The translations under genes and the position numbers were made by a program. This document shows, one piece after another, positions 1 to 5,020 of a DNA stretch of 10,398 nt; position 1 is the stretch's first letter; each line of letters opens with the position of its first letter. The stretch is from NCBI GenBank assembly GCA_038065775.1, contig JBBTQE010000034.1, positions 1-10,398 on the forward strand, written 5' to 3'. This DNA comes from JBBTQE01 sp038065775 (GTDB lineage Bacteria > Patescibacteriota > Patescibacteriia > Magasanikbacterales > GWA2-37-8). Under the pieces are notes generated by a model. It saw nothing but the letters and a program-made list of their open reading frames with translations, had not been told where the DNA came from and made no database searches.

Positions 1-1
1 C

Positions 2-55
2 GAAAAAGACACTGACAGAGACTACTTCATGAGTGCGCAAGACGCCAAGGATTAG
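2..55 (+). pseudogene. clpP: ClpP protease subunit, C-terminal end, cut short by an in-frame TAG
   Basis: Only the 3' end of this gene is in the window. Reading from base 2 gives EKDTDRDYFMSAQDAKD and then TAG. This matches the conserved ClpP C-terminal stretch (E-x-DT[DE]RD-x-F-x-SA-x-EA-x-E-Y-G-[LI]-ID). In ClpP a tyrosine normally follows; here that codon is TAG. After it the same frame reads KIIDKIIEK up to TAA at 83-85, which fits the expected ClpP ending (YG-[IL]-ID-K-[VI]). The gene therefore appears shortened by about ten residues, most simply by TAT to TAG. ClpP is the serine peptidase of the ClpXP/ClpAP proteases, but the catalytic Ser and His lie upstream and cannot be checked. TAG ends other genes here (hsp20 and the gene at 9914), so recoding is unlikely. 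The truncated product may still work, or this may be a sequencing error. Confidence 0.75.
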
Positions 56-117
56 AAAATTATTGATAAAATAATAGAAAAATAAAACACCGGAATTTTG
101 GCTAATTTACCTCAAAA

Positions 118-154
118 AACATGTAACCCCTTGACAAACAAGGGGTATCATGTT
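118..154. promoter_or_regulatory. 37-bp hyphenated inverted repeat over the -35 region of the RNA promoter
   Basis: AACATG (118-123) and ACCCCTTG (126-133) are mirrored by CAAGGGGT (139-146) and CATGTT (149-154). That gives 14 complementary pairs, two mismatched positions on each arm and a 5-nt centre. The repeat spans the whole -35 box and reaches the first base of the -10 box. It could be an operator for a dimeric repressor. It could instead be a terminator hairpin for clpP, but no T-run follows the right arm, so the operator reading fits slightly better. No known operator consensus is recognised. Confidence 0.55.
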
Positions 155-159
155 ATTAT
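131..159 (+). promoter_or_regulatory. Strong sigma70-type promoter for the structured RNA
   Basis: TTGACA (131-136) is a perfect -35 box. A 17-bp spacer follows, then TATTAT (154-159), a -10 box one base from consensus. Transcription should begin near 164-167. This is the best promoter in the window and no protein gene follows it; what follows is a hairpin-rich stretch ending in an intrinsic terminator. Confidence 0.85.
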
Positions 160-164
160 GCTTA

Positions 165-422
165 GTTGCCTATTCAAGTAAGTTATTATGTAGACAACAA
201 CACACACTTTCAACTTATTGGCGGATATGGAAAAATGCCTGTTTCTAAAAGTAAGCATTTTCCCGTATCCACGACAAGCATGGAGGTGTGTTATGGGGTG
301 ACACTGGCTTCGGCTCGTTTGCTTCCGTAACACATCTTCTTGGGTGCGGTTTTAGGAGGGAAAGCGATTTCCCTCAAAATTTCAATGCCACCTCGACCAT
401 GACCGGTCGAGGTGGTTTATTT
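165..422 (+). ncRNA. Independently transcribed structured RNA, about 258 nt, class unknown
   Basis: The stretch has its own promoter and terminator and no convincing ORF. Hairpins read by eye: (1) 177-184 with 212-219, 8 bp, capped outside by GCC 168-170 with GGC 220-222; (2) 223-238 with 255-270, about 15 bp with one A-C mismatch; (3) 282-298 with 323-339, 17 continuous pairs including G-U, whose loop carries a small C(UUCG)G tetraloop hairpin at 306-315; (4) 356-363 with 368-375, 8 perfect pairs closed by the GNRA loop GCGA; (5) the terminator at 388-415. The fold does not match tmRNA (no CCA-ended acceptor or T arm), 6S RNA (no single long hairpin with a central bubble), RNase P RNA (no P4 core) or SRP RNA (no helix 8 motif). 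It could be a trans-acting regulator or a housekeeping RNA of this lineage. The RNA call is fairly firm; its function is unknown. Confidence 0.72.
388..422 (+). terminator. Intrinsic terminator of the structured RNA
   Basis: CCACCTCGACC (388-398) pairs perfectly with GGTCGAGGTGG (405-415) across a 6-nt loop. TTTATTT follows directly. The stem is 11 bp, GC-rich and followed by a U-rich tail, as expected of a Rho-independent terminator on the + strand. On the - strand there is no T-run next to the stem, so it is weaker as a terminator for vanW transcripts. Confidence 0.87.
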
Positions 423-423
423 A

Positions 424-537
424 CGAAATGAGTGAGCGAAGTAGCCAGTGAAATATTTTTAGATCGCTTGCGAGCTACAAAATATTGAACTGGATATTTC
501 CGAGCGAATGAGTAAATGCAGGTGATATACCTAGCGG
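424..537. repeat. Structured intergenic repeat, copy A
   Basis: The left end is CGAAATGAGTGA (424-435). The right part holds GAGCGAATGAG (502-512), a small AGGT/ACCT hairpin (520-532) and the end CCTAGCGG (530-537). Between them lies a long imperfect hairpin, 445-493: CCAGT with ACTGG, a tandem G-A/A-G mismatch (450-451 against 487-488), AATATTTT with AAAATATT, and an apical arm 461-476 closed by GCTTGC. The copy at 8478-8587 has the same ends, loop, mismatch and trailing hairpin but different stem bases. The element lies between the RNA terminator and the vanW stop codon, 24 bp from the latter. No coding capacity is seen. It may be a REP- or MITE-like mobile repeat or a 3'-end RNA structure. 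Confidence 0.72.
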
Positions 538-561
538 CTTGCTCCGAGGAACCTTTATTTT

Positions 562-2484
562 TTACTCAATCAATGGCGTGGATGTCGCCCCGCCATCTCC
601 AGTCAGAGGCGCGGTTGATTTTCCCACTAAACAAATTTGGGGTAATGCTCTGTAAACACTATCATAAACTTTTTCTATCTTTTCTCCCTGCGGAGTTATT
701 CGAGTGTACACAAAACTGGCAATCGCCCCCCTAAACGCGTTTTGACACTTTCTTTCTCCGGGTTTTAATGTATCAGACTCAATCTCGCGCAACTTTCCCG
801 CCGGAATCCATTTACTAACTACCGGCCTCGAATAAGACCCGCTTCTTCCGTCTTTTTTACCCCAAAGAGTAAAAGTTAACATCTGTTTCTTGTAATCAAT
901 TTCCGTTTGCAAAAGAATATAATTACCCGTGTCATTTAAAAATCTAAAATCAATGTCCGGCTCGTATAATGTCGCGTCAGTTCCGGGATTGCCGTTAACC
1001 GGATCAGCATAATAACCCACCACCAAAGAATGATTTCTTCTTTCTGTTATTGGCATGCCGGAATTCATGGCCATCCTAAACAAGGTGGTTCCAATCTGGC
1101 ACATGCCTCCCCCGATTTCCGGAATAATTCTGTCGCCTTTAATCACCATTTCCGGCAGAAAACCATTCTCTCTCGTGTATGGTCCGGCGAATTTATTCGC
1201 GGAAAATTCTTCGCCAGGTTTAATCAAAATTCCATTTAATCTTTTTACGGCGTTCGCGATATTTTTTATTCGGTTGGTGTGGCTATCGCGAAATGTGGAA
1301 GTGCCGGCTCCAAGAATATCGACTATCCCCAGACTGTTCAAATCTGAAATTTGTATGCTAGGCTCGGTGATTTCAACAGAAATATTAACGGCTTTGGTAA
1401 TTTCGCTTGTGCCATAATTTCTGTCTCTGAATGAAGCGTCAATGTCGCCGTATGTTTTTCCAACATTTATTAAAATACCGGACTGGCTTGCCTGAAATTC
1501 TTCAACCTTCTCGAATTGCACGACAAATCTCGCGTCCTTTGGCTGGACATCAATGCTCGGCCGCAAAGTTTCAAGATACTCCGACACCTTTTCTTTGTTG
1601 AGGCCGAAAAACAAATCTCCATTTTCAACTTTTCTAACCTCAAGCCAATCTTTATAAGTATCGGCTGAAATGACCCATTCTTGCCTGTCCTGTGTTTTTG
1701 GATTGATAAAATCAAGCGAAAAATTTCCGTACGCCAAAATCGCGGTAATTTTATCCGCCGCCAGCGCCGCCTCGCTTTCAATAACTGCCGGCTTAAATGT
1801 TTCACGTTTAATTTCCAATGGTTTAAAAGACAGCTCCGATAAATTATTTAAAATGTCCGATTTTAATTCTTCTAATTTAAAAACAAAACCGTCTTGCTCT
1901 TTGGTAATTTCATACTGAAGCGGATCCAAATTCATAATCTTTATATTTGCATTTTTGAAATCCGCGCGAAATGGCTCCAAATAATTTTTAATGTTCTCAA
2001 TAAATTTTTCTTGCACATCCACTTGCGCTACGACAATTTTATTTTTAAATCTTGCGATAAAAGGCTGAATTATATTTTCAGCCAAACTTCCGCTTCTTCC
2101 AAGATTCAAAGCTGTTTCGGCAAGAGCGCCGCTTTCCACGCGAACAAGTTCAACGGAACTTCCATCGGCCGGCAAAACATTTTGTTTAAAATTCTGGGTA
2201 TTTCCCTGATAATCCGTAAAATAAAAATCAAGCCCTTCTTTTACCAGCCGATCATTAAATGTTTCAATAAAATTTTTAACTTCTTCCGCGGTCAGTCCGC
2301 CAAGCGGATACTTGTCAATGTATACCCCCGGATAAACTCGGCCACTATAGTATTTTACATACACAGCCGACGAGCCGAGACATAATAAAAACAGCCCAAC
2401 AATTATTGTTAAGATAATTAGAACTATATGTAGCGCCCCTTTTTTAGAAACGCACAATTGTTGTTTAAACTCATTTTCTGGCAT
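562..2484 (-). CDS. VanW-family membrane-anchored cell-envelope protein
   Basis: 640 residues. A hydrophobic segment at about 18-42 follows a short cytoplasmic N-terminus, so the bulk should lie outside the membrane. Residues 50-70 (YPGVYIDKYPLGGLT) and the region to about 375 resemble the tandem putative peptidoglycan-binding domains (PG_binding_4 type) usual in YoaR/VanW proteins. Residues 394-542 form the VanW domain: GTSTFRDSHTNR, the GEEFS stretch, the invariant-looking GGGMCQIGTTL (458-468, Cys462) and ERRNHS (481-486) before GYY. A tail of about 100 residues contains two cysteines (580, 618) in a G5-like layout and a low-complexity end. The family is linked to glycopeptide-resistance clusters and the cell wall, but its activity is not firmly established. 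It is the last gene of the operon, 2 nt after hsp20, with a good ribosome-binding site. An envelope role is inferred from family and location. Confidence 0.88.
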   Translation of the reverse strand: MPENEFKQQLCVSKKGALHIVLIILTIIVGLFLLCLGSSAVYVKYYSGRVYPGVYIDKYPLGGLTAEEVKNFIETFNDRLVKEGLDFYFTDYQGNTQNFKQNVLPADGSSVELVRVESGALAETALNLGRSGSLAENIIQPFIARFKNKIVVAQVDVQEKFIENIKNYLEPFRADFKNANIKIMNLDPLQYEITKEQDGFVFKLEELKSDILNNLSELSFKPLEIKRETFKPAVIESEAALAADKITAILAYGNFSLDFINPKTQDRQEWVISADTYKDWLEVRKVENGDLFFGLNKEKVSEYLETLRPSIDVQPKDARFVVQFEKVEEFQASQSGILINVGKTYGDIDASFRDRNYGTSEITKAVNISVEITEPSIQISDLNSLGIVDILGAGTSTFRDSHTNRIKNIANAVKRLNGILIKPGEEFSANKFAGPYTRENGFLPEMVIKGDRIIPEIGGGMCQIGTTLFRMAMNSGMPITERRNHSLVVGYYADPVNGNPGTDATLYEPDIDFRFLNDTGNYILLQTEIDYKKQMLTFTLWGKKDGRSGSYSRPVVSKWIPAGKLREIESDTLKPGERKCQNAFRGAIASFVYTRITPQGEKIEKVYDSVYRALPQICLVGKSTAPLTGDGGATSTPLIE

Positions 2485-2486
2485 AC

Positions 2487-2918
2487 CTACTCCTCGATTA
2501 CCATAATAGGTATCTCATTATTTGAGTTTGATTTTGGCAAACTTATAATTAAGATACCATTTTTATATTGCGCTTTGGCAAGTTCGTGCTTCACGTGTTC
2601 CGGCAAAATTATTGTCCGCGAAAATTTTCCCCAAAAACACTCTTGATAAAAATGCTCAACGGCCAAATTCATCGGCGATTTACGCTCGCCTCTTATGGTT
2701 AACAAATCATTGTGTAAATGGATTTCCAAATTTTCTGGAGGAGTGCCGGCCATAGCCGCGATTATCACCAATTCGCTTTCCGTTTGAGCGACATCAACCG
2801 CAAGCTGACCTTCCGCTTCTTCACCGCGCCAATCTTCATGCTGAAAAAAAGTAAAAGGCGCCTCTTGAGAAGAATTTAAATCAAAAAAACCTAATTTATT
2901 TTTCTCTTCACTAAACAT
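2487..2918 (-). CDS. Small heat-shock protein, Hsp20 / alpha-crystallin family
   Basis: 143 residues, the usual length for a bacterial small heat-shock protein. The alpha-crystallin domain covers about 38-129. It starts with LAVDVAQTESELVI, contains a glycine-turn stretch (AAMAGTPPENLEIHL), LTIRGER (73-79) and YQECFWGKFSRTIILP (91-106), and ends in the hallmark NGILIISLPK (120-129). The C-terminal tail carries an I-x-I motif (IPI, 136-138), which docks onto neighbouring subunits in Hsp20 oligomers. These proteins hold unfolding proteins without ATP. The gene lies 30 nt after the small membrane-protein gene, and that gap contains a likely promoter. It ends with TAG 2 nt before vanW, and its last codons supply the vanW ribosome-binding site. 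No CIRCE-type heat-shock operator is visible. Confidence 0.95.
   Translation of the reverse strand: MFSEEKNKLGFFDLNSSQEAPFTFFQHEDWRGEEAEGQLAVDVAQTESELVIIAAMAGTPPENLEIHLHNDLLTIRGERKSPMNLAVEHFYQECFWGKFSRTIILPEHVKHELAKAQYKNGILIISLPKSNSNNEIPIMVIEE
2490..2495 (-). promoter_or_regulatory. Shine-Dalgarno site for vanW inside the end of hsp20
   Basis: Read on the - strand, GAGGAG ends 5 nt before the vanW ATG. It lies in the last two sense codons of hsp20 (Glu-Glu), just before its stop. Most other starts here (ftsI, murF, sodA, gpsA) have no such motif, so this one stands out and supports the chosen vanW start and translational coupling. Confidence 0.6.
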
Positions 2919-2930
2919 AATCTACTATAG

Positions 2931-2939
2931 AGTATACCA
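2931..2939 (-). promoter_or_regulatory. Extended -10 promoter ahead of hsp20
   Basis: On the - strand the gap before hsp20 reads TGGTATACT: TATACT (2936-2931) preceded by TG at the extended -10 position. Only a weak -35 (TGGAAG at about 17 bp) is present, as is common for extended -10 sites. Initiation near 2924 would leave a leader of only about six bases before the hsp20 ATG, so the message would be almost leaderless. This could express hsp20-vanW separately from the upstream genes. Confidence 0.5.
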
Positions 2940-2948
2940 AAATACGGG

Positions 2949-3125
2949 TTATTCTTCCAGTCCATGTTTTCTAATGCAATTCTTAAAAATATATTCCACC
3001 TCGCCATTATTAATTTTTGAACATTTGGATCTTATTATCCCAGGCCTGATTTGATACCAAAAAAATAAAAACGCGCCAATCGCCAACATTCCCAAAATGA
3101 TTGGCCTGTATTTAGGAGAAATCAT
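2949..3125 (-). CDS. Small single-pass membrane protein, function unknown
   Basis: 58 residues from the ATG at 3125. One hydrophobic segment at about 8-27 (PIILGMLAIGAFLFFWYQI) is flanked by basic residues on both sides. The rest is a short tail with two cysteines (KCSKINNGEVEYIFKNCIRKHGLEE, split by about 15 residues) that could pair. The family is not recognised. The reading frame also opens upstream at a GTG (3152), but that would overlap sodA by 25 nt. The ATG lies 2 nt after the sodA stop and fits the tight spacing of the other genes, so I chose it. The position between sodA and hsp20 suggests stress or envelope work, but nothing in the sequence proves this. Confidence 0.7.
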   Translation of the reverse strand: MISPKYRPIILGMLAIGAFLFFWYQIRPGIIRSKCSKINNGEVEYIFKNCIRKHGLEE

Positions 3126-3127
3126 AT

Positions 3128-3706
3128 TTATATAAATTTTAAAATATTCCACCAGCTATCGACAAACTCCGGTCGACGATTCTGGTATTTTAAATAATAA
3201 GCGTGTTCCCAAACATCCAAACAAAATACAGGTTCGTGTCCGAGCGTATACGGAGAATCTTGATTAGGCAACGAATAAATACTTAACTTCCCGCTTTCAT
3301 CGCGCACTGCCCACGCATAGCCGCTTGCGAAATGTCCAATCGCCAATTTAGTAAATCCCTCTTTAAATTTTTCAATTGAGCCAAAATCTCTTTGAATATC
3401 TTCAGCCAATTTTGCGTCATTAACCTTTTCCGGGCCTAAAGAATCCCAAAAAATATTATGATTGACATACCCTCCGCCCATGTTTTTTATTACTTTGCGG
3501 TCGTCATCGCCTACATTTAATTTGTTAAGGTCCCTCAAAATTTCTTCGGCCGAATCATATTCCAATCCAGTTTTTTCCAATACGGTGTTAAATTTATCCA
3601 AATAAATTTGATGGTGCTTTGTATAATGAATTTCAACTGTACGCGCATCCATGCATGGCTCCAGCGCGTCAAAAGCAAAATTAAGTTTTGGTAATTCAAA
3701 TTTCAT
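3128..3706 (-). CDS. sodA: Superoxide dismutase, Mn/Fe family, Mn-type signature
   Basis: 192 residues, a normal length for the family. It converts superoxide to hydrogen peroxide and oxygen. The metal ligands are all present: His27 (in EIHYTKHHQIYL), His83 (NHNIFW), Asp164 and His168 (DVWEHAYYLKYQNRRP). The second-shell Tyr35 is also present. The glutamine in NQDSP (Gln149) and the glycine run GGG before NH are typical of manganese enzymes; iron enzymes place the glutamine in the earlier helix. The DVWEHAYYLKYQNRRP stretch also forms the family's dimer interface. No signal peptide is seen, so the protein is cytoplasmic. It sits 9 nt after murF with no clear promoter, so it appears co-transcribed with cell-wall genes, which is unusual. 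Metal preference from motifs alone is a guess. Confidence 0.95.
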   Translation of the reverse strand: MKFELPKLNFAFDALEPCMDARTVEIHYTKHHQIYLDKFNTVLEKTGLEYDSAEEILRDLNKLNVGDDDRKVIKNMGGGYVNHNIFWDSLGPEKVNDAKLAEDIQRDFGSIEKFKEGFTKLAIGHFASGYAWAVRDESGKLSIYSLPNQDSPYTLGHEPVFCLDVWEHAYYLKYQNRRPEFVDSWWNILKFI

Positions 3707-3715
3707 ATTGTTATA

Positions 3716-5011
3716 TTATGATTTACCAGCCCACTCGCTTCCTTGTCTGGCTAATAATTGCGGCGCGAGAAGCGGTTCAGCCATAATTTCTTTTACTACG
3801 ATTTCCATACGCATGCTTTGAGAACCCTTGACCAATATTAAATCACCGGTTTTTATTTTGTCCTGCAAAAAAGTCCCCGCTACTTCCGCTTTCGGAAATA
3901 TAGCTATTCTGTGTTCATCCATGCCAGCCTCTTTCGCCGCATGCGCGATATGTTTCGCGGCTTCACCTACCGTAATTAAATAATCAATCTCCAGCTCGGC
4001 AATTTTAAATCCAAGCTCCCTGTGCAAATTTTCTGTTTCAGAACCCAACTCAAGCATGCCGCCCATTACAACGAACCGCTTGCTCCCGACATTAATTTCT
4101 ATTTGGGCGGTTGTATCAATTGCCGACTTTGCCGCTTCAGGGCTTGAATTATATGTATCATCAATAATAAGAGTTCCTTTAATTCCATTGATCAAACGCA
4201 TCCTACCCGGCAAACCTCTAAGCTTACTCAAAGCTTGAGACCCCTCCACAAGGTTAACGCCAAAAAACAATCCTACGGCCAATCCGGCCAACGAAGCATA
4301 AATAGCCGATCTGGATACGACGCCCGGAACATATACAGGCACAACATTTCCTTTATATAAAACCTTAAAATTAATCCCTACCGGCCAGCCAACATCATTC
4401 TTTATAAAATTTACATCAGTCGCCCTTAAACCGGCGCCCTCTTTAAATCCATAAGTCATTACTTCGGCCTTAGTTGTCGGAGCGCATTCCATTACCATTT
4501 CATTATCAAAATTAATAACAGCGCAACCGTCTTGCAAAAGATGCGAGATGATAATTCTTTTTTCTTGCGCTATTTTTTTTATTGTCTTAAAAAATTCCGT
4601 GTGCGCGTGCGAAATAAATGTCAGCACGCCAACTTTACATTGAGCTATTTCAACCAAATACTGGACATCCCCGGGCTTATCAGCCCCCATTTCAAGCACA
4701 AGCATTTCTGGATAATTTTTATCACGCATAAAAATCAGGCTCAACGCTTTCCCAAAAATTTTTATCCATCCAAAAACCGACTTTCCTGCTGTTTTTTCAA
4801 CGCCAATAATAGTGAGCGGAACGCCAATTTCATTGTTGTAATTTTTTGAACTCTTGCGAACGGAAAATTTGCTTTCAAGAACCGTCGCAATCGCCTCCTT
4901 CCCGGAAGTTTTTCCTACCGAACCTGTAATTCCAATTACATCCGGCTTGTATTTTTTCAATATCTTTTTGGCAAGCCACCTAAGAATGTAATGTAAAAAT
5001 GATCTAAACAT
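3716..5011 (-). CDS. murF: MurF-like UDP-MurNAc-peptide ligase lacking the usual N-terminal domain
   Basis: 431 residues. MurF adds D-Ala-D-Ala to the UDP-MurNAc tripeptide in the cytoplasm using ATP. The central Mur-ligase ATPase is clear: P-loop GITGSVGKTS (27-36, Lys34), NYNNEIG (57-63), LEMGADKPGD (106-115) with its Mg-binding Glu, SHAHTEFF (134-141) and a lysine at 151 that could be the carbamylated one. The C-terminal domain shows LPGRMR (267-272), DDTYNSSPEA (284-293) and GDLILVKGSQSMRME (389-403), as in MurF. The P-loop begins after only about 26 residues, instead of after the roughly 80-100-residue domain that binds the UDP end. In its place is a short basic, amphipathic stretch (MFRSFLHYILRWLAKKILKK). 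A related ligase acting on another acceptor is possible, but its position 9 nt after ftsI supports MurF. Confidence 0.88.
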   Translation of the reverse strand: MFRSFLHYILRWLAKKILKKYKPDVIGITGSVGKTSGKEAIATVLESKFSVRKSSKNYNNEIGVPLTIIGVEKTAGKSVFGWIKIFGKALSLIFMRDKNYPEMLVLEMGADKPGDVQYLVEIAQCKVGVLTFISHAHTEFFKTIKKIAQEKRIIISHLLQDGCAVINFDNEMVMECAPTTKAEVMTYGFKEGAGLRATDVNFIKNDVGWPVGINFKVLYKGNVVPVYVPGVVSRSAIYASLAGLAVGLFFGVNLVEGSQALSKLRGLPGRMRLINGIKGTLIIDDTYNSSPEAAKSAIDTTAQIEINVGSKRFVVMGGMLELGSETENLHRELGFKIAELEIDYLITVGEAAKHIAHAAKEAGMDEHRIAIFPKAEVAGTFLQDKIKTGDLILVKGSQSMRMEIVVKEIMAEPLLAPQLLARQGSEWAGKS

Positions 5012-5020
5012 AAAATTTAT

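Noticed and set aside
53..55. TAG in clpP read as a sense codon (stop reassignment).
   Set aside because: TAG is the normal stop of hsp20 and of the membrane-protein gene at 9914, so it acts as a stop in this genome. The known CPR recoding concerns TGA, which also ends genes here.
227..301. A 24-codon ORF starting with ATG on the + strand inside the structured RNA.
   Set aside because: There is no clear ribosome-binding site, it matches nothing recognisable, and its first half forms the left and right arms of the 223-270 hairpin, which explains the sequence better.
148..333. A 61-codon open frame on the - strand across the RNA promoter and hairpins.
   Set aside because: Its product is rich in Arg, His and Cys with no domain. 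It is antisense to a region with clear promoter, hairpin and terminator structure.
295..422. The stretch GGGGTGACACTGGCTTCGG recalls the start of a tmRNA.
   Set aside because: No tRNA-like acceptor stem, T arm, CCA end or tag reading frame follows before the terminator, and the bases are paired in the 17-bp helix instead.
516..734. Open frames on the + strand opposite vanW, ftsI, murF and other genes.
   Set aside because: They are antisense to well-supported genes, carry no recognisable domains and start without signals.
3126..3152. GTG start giving the small membrane protein nine more residues.
   Set aside because: It would overlap sodA by 25 nt, and the ATG 2 nt after the sodA stop fits the local operon spacing.
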